Source: SIG565 sp045656145
Lineage (GTDB): Bacteria; Bacillota; Clostridia; Oscillospirales; Acutalibacteraceae
Assembly: GCA_045656145.1 (NCBI GenBank)
Contig: JAZOQP010000023.1
Span: 1 to 51,054, forward strand
Reading direction: 5' to 3'
DNA: 51,054 nt
In this document: positions 23,568-32,459 of the stretch, piece after piece
How the letters are laid out: the number at the start of each line of letters is the position of its first letter
Numbering within the stretch: the first letter of the stretch is position 1
Made by a program: the position numbers and the translations under genes
Notes under the pieces: model-generated
Told to the model about the DNA's origin: nothing
The model's input: only the letters and a program-made list of their open reading frames with translations
Database searches by the model: none

Positions 23568-24683
23568 ATGATATATTTAGTATGTTTTGCGGCGTCTGCC
23601 GGTTTTGCATATTTTGCAAATAAAACAAATAATCGCAAAAAATTTTATATTTTCTCAGTTTGCAGCATATTAGTAATGGTTTTGTTAGCAGGCCTTAGAG
23701 ATTATAGTATCGGTATAGATACATTGAATTACTATAATAAGGCAGCTTATTGGAAAGGTGCTGTTGAATCCACTTCATTAATTGATTATTTAAATAAGTA
23801 TTTTTCTTTTGGATATTCTGAGCCTTTATTTGCAATTTTATTAGGAGTTATAGCTAAATTAACCGGCAATTTTACGGTTTTCCTTATTATTTGCCATGCT
23901 ATTATTTTGAGTTGTGTTTATATTGGAATCGTTAGATTAAAGGAATATATAAATCCGGTCTTTGTGTTAATTTTATATTATTTATTGTATTTTAATCACT
24001 CTTTAAATATGATTCGTCAACATATGGCTATGGCAATAGTATTTGTAGCGCTTGTTGATGTTCTTAATAGAAAACAAGTAAGATATTTAATCTTTATCTT
24101 TTTAGCGGTGCTTTTTCATAACACCGCAGTTATTGCGTTTGGTTTACTGGTAATTTATTGGATAATAAATTACAATAAAGGAAAGTTGGAAAATATTGGA
24201 ATAAAACACAGGTTTTTATTTACAGTAGTTTCTCTTTCAGCTGTAGTTTTTCTTTTTGCTCCAATAATTAATTTTTTAGTTGATATTGGTGCATTAAATG
24301 AAAAATATCTCTATTTTTTAAACAATCGTACGGAACCCGCTTTAATTGCATCGGGTGTTGTTGTGATAGGCTTATTGGCAGTATTTCTTTTTAGAAAAGA
24401 GATAACGGAAAAATATAAGGATGCTAATTTCTTCGCCTTAACCAGTATTTGTTATTTAATTTTAATGCAACTTTCTTTAACAGTTGCTTATGGTAGGCGA
24501 ATTGCATTACATTTTGCTTTAGCAGATTTGATTACACTTGGCATTGTAGAAAATTCTCAGAAGAATAAAAAAACGCAGTGGCTTGTAAGAGTTGGAATTA
24601 TTGGTGTGTGTTTTGTATATTGGTTATATATTTATATTTTGAAGAATGCCGGTAAAACACATCCTTATGTTTTTTTTATTTAA
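23568..24683 (+). CDS. EpsG family membrane protein, probable polysaccharide polymerase
   Basis: 371-aa protein with about ten hydrophobic helices, AT-rich in codon use. EpsG-type features are GLRDYSIGIDTLNYY near residues 45-60, LNMIRQHMAMAI near 145-155 and LFHNTAVIAF. Such proteins act as Wzy-like polymerases joining lipid-linked repeat units outside the membrane. It follows the initiating transferase by 21 nt. Polymerase function is inferred from family and context. Confidence 0.85.
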   Translation: MIYLVCFAASAGFAYFANKTNNRKKFYIFSVCSILVMVLLAGLRDYSIGIDTLNYYNKAAYWKGAVESTSLIDYLNKYFSFGYSEPLFAILLGVIAKLTGNFTVFLIICHAIILSCVYIGIVRLKEYINPVFVLILYYLLYFNHSLNMIRQHMAMAIVFVALVDVLNRKQVRYLIFIFLAVLFHNTAVIAFGLLVIYWIINYNKGKLENIGIKHRFLFTVVSLSAVVFLFAPIINFLVDIGALNEKYLYFLNNRTEPALIASGVVVIGLLAVFLFRKEITEKYKDANFFALTSICYLILMQLSLTVAYGRRIALHFALADLITLGIVENSQKNKKTQWLVRVGIIGVCFVYWLYIYILKNAGKTHPYVFFI

Positions 24684-24706
24684 AATTTTAAATAGGTGAA
24701 AAGTTT

Positions 24707-25669
24707 ATGCAAAAAGTTAGTGTTATAATACCTGTGTATAGTGTTGAAGAATATCTTGATGAATGTCTTAATGCTATGGACAAGCAGACATACAAGGATT
24801 TTGAACTGATTTTAGTGGATGACGGTTCACCAGATACTTGCGGTGAAATTTGTGAAAAATATGCCAAAAATCACCCGAACACAAGGGTTATTCACCAAGA
24901 AAATGCAGGACTTTCTGAGGCGAGAAACAATGGTGTAAAGGCTGCAAGCGGTGAATATATAATTTTTATTGATTCAGATGATTATGTAACAGAAGATTAT
25001 GTTGAATATCTTGTTGGTTTAGCTGAGAAGTACGATGCTGATGTAGCTATCAGCGAAAACATAAAGTTTACTGACGGTAAACAGCCACAAATTCCTCAAA
25101 GAGAGGAATTTGATACCTCTTGCGATTCAGCAGAGGCTCTAAGCAAAATTTGTTATAATAAGTATCCTATTTGTGCTTGGGGAAAGCTCTATAAACGAAG
25201 CTTTGTTGAAAAATACCCTTATCCCGCGGGTGCATTATATGAGGACCTAGCAACCACCTATAAAATTGTAGGCGAGGCAAGAAAAATTGCATACGGAAAC
25301 AAGGTTGTGTATTTTTGGCGTCAAAGAAGCGGCAGTATTACCCACGAAATTGTAACAGAGCGTCATTTATATGGTATTACCGCTACTAAAAATATGCTCA
25401 AATATATTAGCGAAAATTATCCCTCGGCAGTGCCTGCCGCACAGGTACGTTGTGCAAATAAAATTATTGATACTGCTTATAGGGTTGTTATGGGTAATAG
25501 GGATAAGGCTATGTTTGAGCAAATAAGAGCCGAAATCAAGCCATTTGTTAAGCCTATACTCAGTAACAAAAAATCGAGTTTGACAGTAAAGCTTAGATGT
25601 ATTACACTTAACTGTGGATATTCTTGGTTTAAGGCTGTTTGTATGCTTTATTCAAAATTGAAAAAATAG
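24707..25669 (+). CDS. Family 2 glycosyltransferase
   Basis: 320-aa GT-A fold enzyme: VSVIIPVYSVEEYLDECL, LVDDGSPDTCGEI, NAGLSEARNNGVKAASGEYIIFIDSDDYV, where DSDD is the metal and nucleotide-sugar binding DXD motif. The C-terminal part (WGKLYKR, YEDLATTYK, YFWRQRSGSIT) is typical of enzymes that add the second or later sugar of an exopolysaccharide repeat. No transmembrane helix. Acceptor and donor cannot be told. Third gene of the operon. Confidence 0.9.
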   Translation: MQKVSVIIPVYSVEEYLDECLNAMDKQTYKDFELILVDDGSPDTCGEICEKYAKNHPNTRVIHQENAGLSEARNNGVKAASGEYIIFIDSDDYVTEDYVEYLVGLAEKYDADVAISENIKFTDGKQPQIPQREEFDTSCDSAEALSKICYNKYPICAWGKLYKRSFVEKYPYPAGALYEDLATTYKIVGEARKIAYGNKVVYFWRQRSGSITHEIVTERHLYGITATKNMLKYISENYPSAVPAAQVRCANKIIDTAYRVVMGNRDKAMFEQIRAEIKPFVKPILSNKKSSLTVKLRCITLNCGYSWFKAVCMLYSKLKK

Positions 25670-25694
25670 ATTTTATATAAAAGAGGTGCGTGCC

Positions 25695-26651
25695 TTGTCT
25701 GAAAATATTTTAGTGAGTGTAATTTGTAATACTTTTAATCACGCTAAGTATATAAGAGATGCACTTGAGGGTTTTGTAAACCAAAAAACAAATTTTGCCT
25801 TTGAGGTTTTAATACACGATGATGCTTCCAATGATAATACAGCTAATATTATCCGTGAATACGAGGCAAAACACCCCGATATTATAAAGCCTATCTATCA
25901 AATAGAAAATCAGTATTCTAAGGGTGTAAAGATTACAAGGACCTTTCAGGTGCCGAGAATCAAGGGCAAATATATTGCTTTTTGCGAGGGCGACGATTAT
26001 TGGACAGACCCATTAAAACTCCAAAAACAGTTTGATTTTATGGAGGCTAATCCTAATTATTCAATGTGTGCTTCTTCAACTGTCTGGCTTGATATGAGAA
26101 CAGGAAAAGTGGAGAATAAATGTCGCACCGAAACAGATAGAGATGTTCCTATTGATGAAATTATATTAGAGAAAAAGGGCAGAATTTTTCAGCTTGCTAC
26201 CTTTTTTATAAGAACAGATTTATATATTGGTATGCCTGATTGGTGTTTACTTTTTGGTGTTGGCGATTTACCTCTCTGCCTTTATGCTGCGGTTACCGGA
26301 AATATCCGTATGTTTTCAGATGTTATGTCGGTATACAGATTTAATTCTGAGGGCTCTTGGACCTCAAGAGTGCAGAATATTGATTATCGCACAAATGCCA
26401 TGAATAAAATAATAAGCGGTTATAATGCTTTTAATCAAAGTACAGATTATAAATATGATTCTATAATAACTAAGCGTATAAAGATTATAAAATATAATTT
26501 AGCTAGGCGAAATCACGATATAAAAGCACTAAAATCTGATGAACTGATTGAAATTTACAAATCTAAGGATTTCATTCATCGTATGTCTGATTATCTAATG
26601 TGCAGATTTCCAAAGTTATATTCTTTAATAAGAAAATTAATCGGCGGTTGA
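25695..26651 (+). CDS. Family 2 glycosyltransferase
   Basis: Second GT2 enzyme of the cluster, about 318 aa: VSVICNTFNHAKYIRDALEGF, VLIHDDASNDNTANII, KGKYIAFCEGDDYWTDPLKLQKQ. The EGDDYW motif replaces the usual DSDD and marks the subgroup often found next to ATP-grasp and aminosugar genes. The start is taken as the TTG at 25695 (LSENILVSVI), 6 nt after AGAGGTG; the GTG at 25686 is part of that ribosome binding site. Soluble; substrate unknown. Confidence 0.88.
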   Translation: MSENILVSVICNTFNHAKYIRDALEGFVNQKTNFAFEVLIHDDASNDNTANIIREYEAKHPDIIKPIYQIENQYSKGVKITRTFQVPRIKGKYIAFCEGDDYWTDPLKLQKQFDFMEANPNYSMCASSTVWLDMRTGKVENKCRTETDRDVPIDEIILEKKGRIFQLATFFIRTDLYIGMPDWCLLFGVGDLPLCLYAAVTGNIRMFSDVMSVYRFNSEGSWTSRVQNIDYRTNAMNKIISGYNAFNQSTDYKYDSIITKRIKIIKYNLARRNHDIKALKSDELIEIYKSKDFIHRMSDYLMCRFPKLYSLIRKLIGG

Positions 26652-26667
26652 TTAAATAGGAGAAATA

Positions 26668-28128
26668 ATGAGTAATAGCAAACAAATTACAGGCGGTTTG
26701 TTTTGGAAACTTATGGAGCGTTTCGGCGTTCAGGCAAGCCAGTTTGTACTTCAAATTGTATTAGCGAGAATATTAGACCCCGAGCATTATGGAGTTTTAT
26801 CAATGATGGTGATTTTCACCACCTTAGCTAACGTTTTTATTCAAAGGGGATTTAATACTGCACTTATTCAAAATAAGGACGTAACCGAGGAGGATTATTC
26901 CTCTGTTTTCTGGGTCACAATGCTTATAGCGGTATTTTTATATGTCATACTATTTATAAGTGCACCATGTATTGCCCAATTTTACAATATGCCTGACTTA
27001 GTAGCTCCCTTTAGAGTTCTATGCTTGGTATTATTCCCAGGAGCTTTAAATTCGATACAGCTTGCGAAAATCAGCCGCAAAATGGATTTCAAAAAGGTTT
27101 TCCGCAGCAATTTGGCGGCAATATTGGTTTCGGGAATGGCGGGAATAATTCTCGCCTTCGGCGGTGCAGGACTTTGGGCATTGGTTGCTCAAAACTTCCT
27201 CAATGTTGCTGTTGCATGTATTGTAATGTGGTTTACCGTAAAATGGCGACCTAAGTTTATTTGTAACCTTAACCGCATAAAGATTTTATTCGCTTTTGGT
27301 TGGAAACTTTTGGTTTCGGGCTTGCTTGATACCGTTTATCAGGATTTAAGAAGTCTGGTTATTGGGAAAAAATATGACTCAGGAATACTTGGATATTATA
27401 ATAGAGGTAAACAGTTTCCTCAATTTATAATAAATGCCGTTAATACCTCGGTGCAAAGCGTAATGCTACCGGCTATGGCATCTGAACAGGAGAATTTGGG
27501 CAAAGTAAAGTCTATGATGCGAAATTCAATAAAAATAAGTTCGTACATTATTTTCCCTCTTATGGCAGGTCTTGCAGGTGTAGCAGAGCCATTGGTAGAT
27601 TTACTTCTGACCGATAAATGGCTGCCCTGTGTGCCTTATATGCAGATTTATTGCTTCACATTAGCCTTTTATCCCGTTCATTCCTGTAATTTGCAGGCTA
27701 TTAATGCCGTGGGCAGAAGTGATATATTTTTAAAGCTTGAAATAATCAAAAAATCCTATGGACTTATTGCATTAGTAATTGCAACCGTATTTTTTAAATC
27801 TCCGATTGCTATCGCTATGACGGGTGCTATTACAACCTTTATAAGCTGTTTCGCAAATGCAATGCCAAATAAAAAATTGATTGATTATTCTTTCTCTCAG
27901 CAGTTATTTGATATAATGCCCTCATTCGTAATGTCTGTAGTTATGTTTTTGTTTGTATTAGCGTTACAGTTACTTAATCTTAACAATATTGTTACATTGT
28001 TATGTCAAATAGTTTTAGGTGTTATAGTATATTTAGGTTTTTCTGTGATATTTAAGGTAGAGCCATATATAATTTTATTTAATGCTGTAAAAAAATTACT
28101 GAAAAATAAAATTGGTAAAAGGAGTTAA
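26668..28128 (+). CDS. Polysaccharide flippase, Wzx/MATE-like
   Basis: 486-aa membrane protein with 12-14 hydrophobic helices. The N terminus SNSKQITGGLFWKLMERFGVQ and LARILDPEHYGVLSMMVIFTTLANVFIQRGFNTALIQ are typical of the lipopolysaccharide-biosynthesis-protein branch of the MOP superfamily. It should flip the undecaprenyl-linked repeat unit to the outer face for the EpsG-like polymerase. The stop codon lies 4 nt before the ATP-grasp start. Confidence 0.93.
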   Translation: MSNSKQITGGLFWKLMERFGVQASQFVLQIVLARILDPEHYGVLSMMVIFTTLANVFIQRGFNTALIQNKDVTEEDYSSVFWVTMLIAVFLYVILFISAPCIAQFYNMPDLVAPFRVLCLVLFPGALNSIQLAKISRKMDFKKVFRSNLAAILVSGMAGIILAFGGAGLWALVAQNFLNVAVACIVMWFTVKWRPKFICNLNRIKILFAFGWKLLVSGLLDTVYQDLRSLVIGKKYDSGILGYYNRGKQFPQFIINAVNTSVQSVMLPAMASEQENLGKVKSMMRNSIKISSYIIFPLMAGLAGVAEPLVDLLLTDKWLPCVPYMQIYCFTLAFYPVHSCNLQAINAVGRSDIFLKLEIIKKSYGLIALVIATVFFKSPIAIAMTGAITTFISCFANAMPNKKLIDYSFSQQLFDIMPSFVMSVVMFLFVLALQLLNLNNIVTLLCQIVLGVIVYLGFSVIFKVEPYIILFNAVKKLLKNKIGKRS

Positions 28129-28132
28129 TTTG

Positions 28133-29371
28133 ATGAAATGCTTGGTATTGGCAGGGGGATATCCACAAATTGCATTAATCGAAGAGCTTAAAAGCCGCGA
28201 TATTATGGTGCTTTTAGCAGATTATTATAAAGAGCCCGTTGCTAAAAAATATGCGGATTATTTTTTTCAGGTATCAACCCTTGATATAGAAGCTATTACG
28301 GAGCTTGCCAAAAAAGAAAAGGTTGATTTTTTAATAACTGCTTGCACAGACCAGGCTTTACTTACTGTAGCAAAGGTTTCTGAAACTCTAGGACTCCCTT
28401 GCTATGTGGATTATAAAACGGCACTCAATGTGACTAATAAATCATATATGAAAGACGTTTTTATAAAAAATTCAATTTCTACAGCAAAATATGTAGTAAT
28501 GGCTCAGTTTGAAGAAAATTTTATTAAAAATTTCCAATATCCTATGATAGTAAAGCCTGTTGATTGCAACAGCTCAAAGGGAGTAAAAAAAGTTTATAAT
28601 ATTAGCGAGCTTAAAACTGCTTTTGGCGAGGCAGTAGAGCTTAGCCGAACTAATACCGCAATAATTGAGGAATTTATATCAGGCCCTGAAATTACGGTTG
28701 ATGTTCAGGTTGAAAACGGAAAAGCCCATGTTCTTTCTAAGGCATATAGCGATAAGATTGCCGATGATGATAAATTTGTTATTTTCAGAACACGATATCC
28801 TATAGCTGAAACAGCAGAGGTTAACAATCAAATAGCAGAAATTGCTCAGCAAATTGCTGATGCTTTTGGGATTGAAAATTCAATGATGCTTATTCAACTG
28901 ATTTCAGACGGTAAAAAAGTTTACGTGCTTGAATTTAGTGCAAGAACAGGCGGAGGGGTTAAATACCAGCTAATAAAGAGAGTTTCGGGTTTTGATGTTA
29001 TAAAAGCGGTTGTTGATTTAACCTTAGGCGAAAAACCGCGTGTTGAAATTAGAGAGCCTGAGAATAAATATATATCCAATGTCTTTATTTACTGTAAAGA
29101 GGGTGTGTTTGACCGACTTGACGGTTTTGACGAGCTTAAAGGTAATGGAACAATTTCTGAATATTTCTTATTTAAGTGGAAAGGTGCAGGTATGTCTGCT
29201 GCTACAAATAGTGGAGACCGTATAGCAGGATTTACAGTACAGGCAGATACCTTTGAGGAAATTGAGCGGAAATATAATGCTGCAATTGCAAATGTTAAGG
29301 TATTAGACCCCGATGGTAATGATATTATAAGGCGTGATTTATTTACACCTATATTCTATGATAATAATTGA
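28133..29371 (+). CDS. ATP-grasp ligase (copy 1) of the exopolysaccharide operon
   Basis: 413-aa ATP-grasp protein. The N-terminal Rossmann-like domain starts MKCLVLAGGYPQIALIEEL. The ATP-binding core carries PMIVKPVDCNSSKGVKKV and IIEEFISGPEITVDV, and the metal/acceptor region has VYVLEFSARTGGGVKYQLI. The family joins a carboxylate to an amine or other nucleophile through an acylphosphate. The start is the ATG at 28133, 8 nt after GGAG; a longer frame from 28112 would overlap the flippase. It is clearly paralogous to the gene at 32460. With the adjacent aminotransferase it may amidate an amino sugar; that is inference. Confidence 0.88.
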   Translation: MKCLVLAGGYPQIALIEELKSRDIMVLLADYYKEPVAKKYADYFFQVSTLDIEAITELAKKEKVDFLITACTDQALLTVAKVSETLGLPCYVDYKTALNVTNKSYMKDVFIKNSISTAKYVVMAQFEENFIKNFQYPMIVKPVDCNSSKGVKKVYNISELKTAFGEAVELSRTNTAIIEEFISGPEITVDVQVENGKAHVLSKAYSDKIADDDKFVIFRTRYPIAETAEVNNQIAEIAQQIADAFGIENSMMLIQLISDGKKVYVLEFSARTGGGVKYQLIKRVSGFDVIKAVVDLTLGEKPRVEIREPENKYISNVFIYCKEGVFDRLDGFDELKGNGTISEYFLFKWKGAGMSAATNSGDRIAGFTVQADTFEEIERKYNAAIANVKVLDPDGNDIIRRDLFTPIFYDNN

Positions 29372-29382
29372 GGGAATAAATA

Positions 29383-30483
29383 ATGGATAAAAAAATTAAC
29401 GTAACTCGCTCCTCAATGCCCGGATTTGAGGAATACTGCGAAGAAATTAAAGAACTATGGGATACTCGTTGGCTAACTAATAATGGTGTTAAGCATAAAA
29501 AATTAGAGGCTGATTTGAAAGAGTATTTGAATTGCGATAATATTGTTTTGTATACTAATGGTCATTTAGCTTTAGAGCAAGCAATAGAGGTAATGAATTT
29601 CCCTGAAGGTGCAGAAGTTATAACAACTCCGTTCACCTTTGTTTCAACAACGCATGCTATTGTAAGAAACGGCTTAGTTCCTGTTTTTTGTGATGTTAAC
29701 GATATTGATTACACTATTGATGTAACAAAAATTGAGTCACTTATAACCGATAAAACTTGTGCTATTGTTCCAGTGCATGTGTATGGTAATTTCTGCAATA
29801 TTGAAGAAATAGATAGAATAGCTAAAAAGTATAATTTGAAAGTGATTTATGATGCTGCCCATGCTTTTGGAACTACATATAAGGGTGTGCAGTCGGCTAA
29901 TTTTGGCGATGCTTCTATGTTCAGTTTTCATGCTACTAAGGTGTTTAATACCATTGAGGGCGGAGCTGTTTGCTATAAAGATGAAGAAATATCGGACAAG
30001 CTTTTGAAAACTAAAGATTTTGGATTAAAAGGCCAAGAAGATTGTATTTATGTTGGAATGAATGCAAAGATGAATGAATTTCAGGCTGCTATGGGTATTT
30101 GCAATTTGCGTCATATCAATGAAGAAATTGCAAAACGCAAAGTAGTGGTTGAGCATTATAGAAAACGTCTTTCAAATATAGAAGGTATAAAACTTTGTAA
30201 AGAACAGGAGAATGTTATTTCGAATTATGCCTATTTTCCTGTGATTTTTGAAGGTTTTAAACTAACTAGAGATGAAATCTTTGCTAAACTCGGTGAAAAT
30301 AATATTGTGGCGAGAAAGTATTTTTATCCTCTAACAAATGAATTTTCTTGTTATAAAGAATTTGCTTCTGTAAATAAAACACCGGTGGCCAAGCGCTTAG
30401 CCGATAATGTTTTATGTTTACCGTTATTTGCTGATTTGACATTAGAGCAAGTGGATATTATTTGCGATATAATTTTAAAATAA
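29383..30483 (+). CDS. DegT/DnrJ/EryC1/StrS sugar aminotransferase (VioA-like)
   Basis: 366-aa PLP enzyme. The Schiff-base lysine is K186 in SFHATKVFNTIEGGA; the family motifs TRWLTNNG, TPFTFVSTTHAIVRNG and YDAAHAFGTTYKG are present. The N-terminal RSSMPGFEEYCEEI resembles enzymes that make dTDP-4-amino-4,6-dideoxy-glucose (VioA type). Next to rfbA and rfbB, which make the 4-keto-6-deoxy substrate, a C4 transamination is the simplest reading. C3 transamination would need a ketoisomerase (FdtA type), which is not seen. Confidence 0.88.
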   Translation: MDKKINVTRSSMPGFEEYCEEIKELWDTRWLTNNGVKHKKLEADLKEYLNCDNIVLYTNGHLALEQAIEVMNFPEGAEVITTPFTFVSTTHAIVRNGLVPVFCDVNDIDYTIDVTKIESLITDKTCAIVPVHVYGNFCNIEEIDRIAKKYNLKVIYDAAHAFGTTYKGVQSANFGDASMFSFHATKVFNTIEGGAVCYKDEEISDKLLKTKDFGLKGQEDCIYVGMNAKMNEFQAAMGICNLRHINEEIAKRKVVVEHYRKRLSNIEGIKLCKEQENVISNYAYFPVIFEGFKLTRDEIFAKLGENNIVARKYFYPLTNEFSCYKEFASVNKTPVAKRLADNVLCLPLFADLTLEQVDIICDIILK

Positions 30484-30504
30484 ATATTTTAAGGGGGCTT
30501 TTTT

Positions 30505-31380
30505 ATGAAAGGTATTATTCTTGCGGGAGGAAAGGGAACTAGACTATATCCAATAACTAAAGCGGTTTCAAAACAACTTCTTCCAATTTTTGACAAACCC
30601 CTAATATATTATCCGCTTTCAATTCTATTATTGGCAGGTATTAGAGAAATTTTAATTATATCGACACCAGAGGATACGCCTTTATATGAAAAACTTCTCG
30701 GCGATGGTTCAAGGATAGGCGTAAAATTTTCATATAAAGTTCAAGAAACTCCAAGGGGACTTGCTGATGCTTTTATTTTAGGCGAAGAGTTCATTGGGGA
30801 CGATAGTGTTTGTCTCATTTTGGGGGATAATGTTTTTTATGGCCCCGATATGACTAAGATACTTAAAAGTGCTATGGATATTAAAAACGGAGCTACTGTT
30901 TTTGGTTATCCCGTTAAAGATCCAACCTCTTTTGGCGTTGTTGAGTTTGATGAAAATAAAAAGGTGATTTCAATTGAGGAGAAGCCTTTAAATCCAAAAT
31001 CAAATTATGCAGTACCTGGCCTTTATTTTTATGATAATCGCGTGGTAGAAATTGCAAAATTAGTTAAACCATCTGCAAGGGGAGAAATTGAAATAACTGC
31101 AGTTAATAATGCATATCTTGAAAAAGGAGAACTTAATGTTAGACTTCTTGGTAGGGGCATGGCTTGGCTTGATACCGGTACACCCAAAGCAATGTTAAAA
31201 GCAGCGCAATTTGTTGAAGTTGTTCAAAGTCGTCAGGGTTTTTATGTATCTTGTATTGAAGAGATAGCTTGGAGAAGAGGTTTTATATCAACTGATCAAC
31301 TTAAAAAAATCGGTGAAGAATTGGGCAAAACTGAATATGGAGAATATTTAGTTTCATTAGCTAATGGTGAGTTAGAGTAA
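30505..31380 (+). CDS. rfbA: Glucose-1-phosphate thymidylyltransferase
   Basis: 291-aa nucleotidyltransferase making dTDP-glucose from glucose 1-phosphate and dTTP. It has the signature GGKGTRLYPITKAVSKQLLPIFDKP at residues 7-31 (seen in two halves), LILGDNVFYG, GVVEFDENKKVISIEEKP and RGMAWLDTGTP. Standard length. The ribosome binding site is AAGGGGG. It supplies the substrate of the next gene, rfbB. Confidence 0.96.
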   Translation: MKGIILAGGKGTRLYPITKAVSKQLLPIFDKPLIYYPLSILLLAGIREILIISTPEDTPLYEKLLGDGSRIGVKFSYKVQETPRGLADAFILGEEFIGDDSVCLILGDNVFYGPDMTKILKSAMDIKNGATVFGYPVKDPTSFGVVEFDENKKVISIEEKPLNPKSNYAVPGLYFYDNRVVEIAKLVKPSARGEIEITAVNNAYLEKGELNVRLLGRGMAWLDTGTPKAMLKAAQFVEVVQSRQGFYVSCIEEIAWRRGFISTDQLKKIGEELGKTEYGEYLVSLANGELE

Positions 31381-31395
31381 ATAGGAGAAATAGAT

Positions 31396-32415
31396 ATGAC
31401 AATTATTGTTACAGGTGGAGCAGGATTTATTGGTTCAAATTTCATTTTTCATATGCTTAAGGAACATTCAGATTATCGCATTATTTGTTTGGATAAATTA
31501 ACTTATGCAGGCAATTTATCAACATTGGAACCGGTTATGGATAATCCTAATTTTAGATTTGTTAAGGCTGATATATGTGATAGAGAGGCAGTATATAATC
31601 TTTTTGAAGAAACTAAACCGGATATGGTTGTTAATTTTGCTGCAGAGAGCCATGTTGACCGTTCAATAGAAAATCCTGAAGTATTTCTTCAAACTAATAT
31701 TTTAGGCACTCAGGTTTTAATGGACGCTTGTAGGAAATACGGGATAGTTCGTTACCATCAGGTTTCTACTGATGAGGTTTATGGGGATTTACCTTTAGAT
31801 AAACCTGATTTATTCTTTACGGAAACTACTCCGATACATACAAGCTCTCCTTATAGTAGTTCTAAAGCGGCTGCAGATCTTTTGGTTCAAGCTTATCATA
31901 GAACATATGGATTACCAATTACAATAAGTCGTTGTTCGAATAATTATGGACCATATCATTTCCCGGAAAAATTAATTCCACTTATGATAGCTAATGCGCT
32001 TAATGATAAACCCCTTCCTGTGTATGGAGAAGGCTTAAATGTTAGAGACTGGCTTTATGTTGAAGACCATTGTAAAGCAATTGACTTAATTATACACAAA
32101 GGTAGAGTTGGTGAAGTATACAATATCGGCGGACATAATGAGATGAAAAACATTGATATTGTTAAAATTATTTGTAAGGCTTTAAATAAACCGGAAAGCC
32201 TCATTACTTATGTTGCTGATAGAAAGGGACACGATATGCGTTATGCTATTGATCCCACAAAAATTCATTCGGAATTAGGTTGGCTTCCAGAGACCAAATT
32301 TGTTGATGGTATACAAAAAACTATTGATTGGTATCTAAATAATCGCGAATGGTGGGAAACCATCATTTCTGGCGAATACAAAAATTATTATGAGAAAATG
32401 TATGGTAATAGATAA
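31396..32415 (+). CDS. rfbB: dTDP-glucose 4,6-dehydratase
   Basis: 339-aa extended short-chain dehydrogenase using bound NAD. The cofactor loop is GGAGFIGSNF (residues 7-16); VNFAAESHVDRSI, the catalytic STDEVYGDL and YSSSKAAADLL (Tyr-x-x-x-Lys) follow, then RCSNNYGPYHFPEKLIP. It forms dTDP-4-keto-6-deoxyglucose. The rhamnose-completing enzymes rfbC and rfbD are absent, so here the ketosugar is probably used by the adjacent aminotransferase. Confidence 0.96.
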   Translation: MTIIVTGGAGFIGSNFIFHMLKEHSDYRIICLDKLTYAGNLSTLEPVMDNPNFRFVKADICDREAVYNLFEETKPDMVVNFAAESHVDRSIENPEVFLQTNILGTQVLMDACRKYGIVRYHQVSTDEVYGDLPLDKPDLFFTETTPIHTSSPYSSSKAAADLLVQAYHRTYGLPITISRCSNNYGPYHFPEKLIPLMIANALNDKPLPVYGEGLNVRDWLYVEDHCKAIDLIIHKGRVGEVYNIGGHNEMKNIDIVKIICKALNKPESLITYVADRKGHDMRYAIDPTKIHSELGWLPETKFVDGIQKTIDWYLNNREWWETIISGEYKNYYEKMYGNR

Positions 32416-32459
32416 ATGTTTTTGTTTATTTTAACCTAAACTTTTTAAGGAGAATTTTA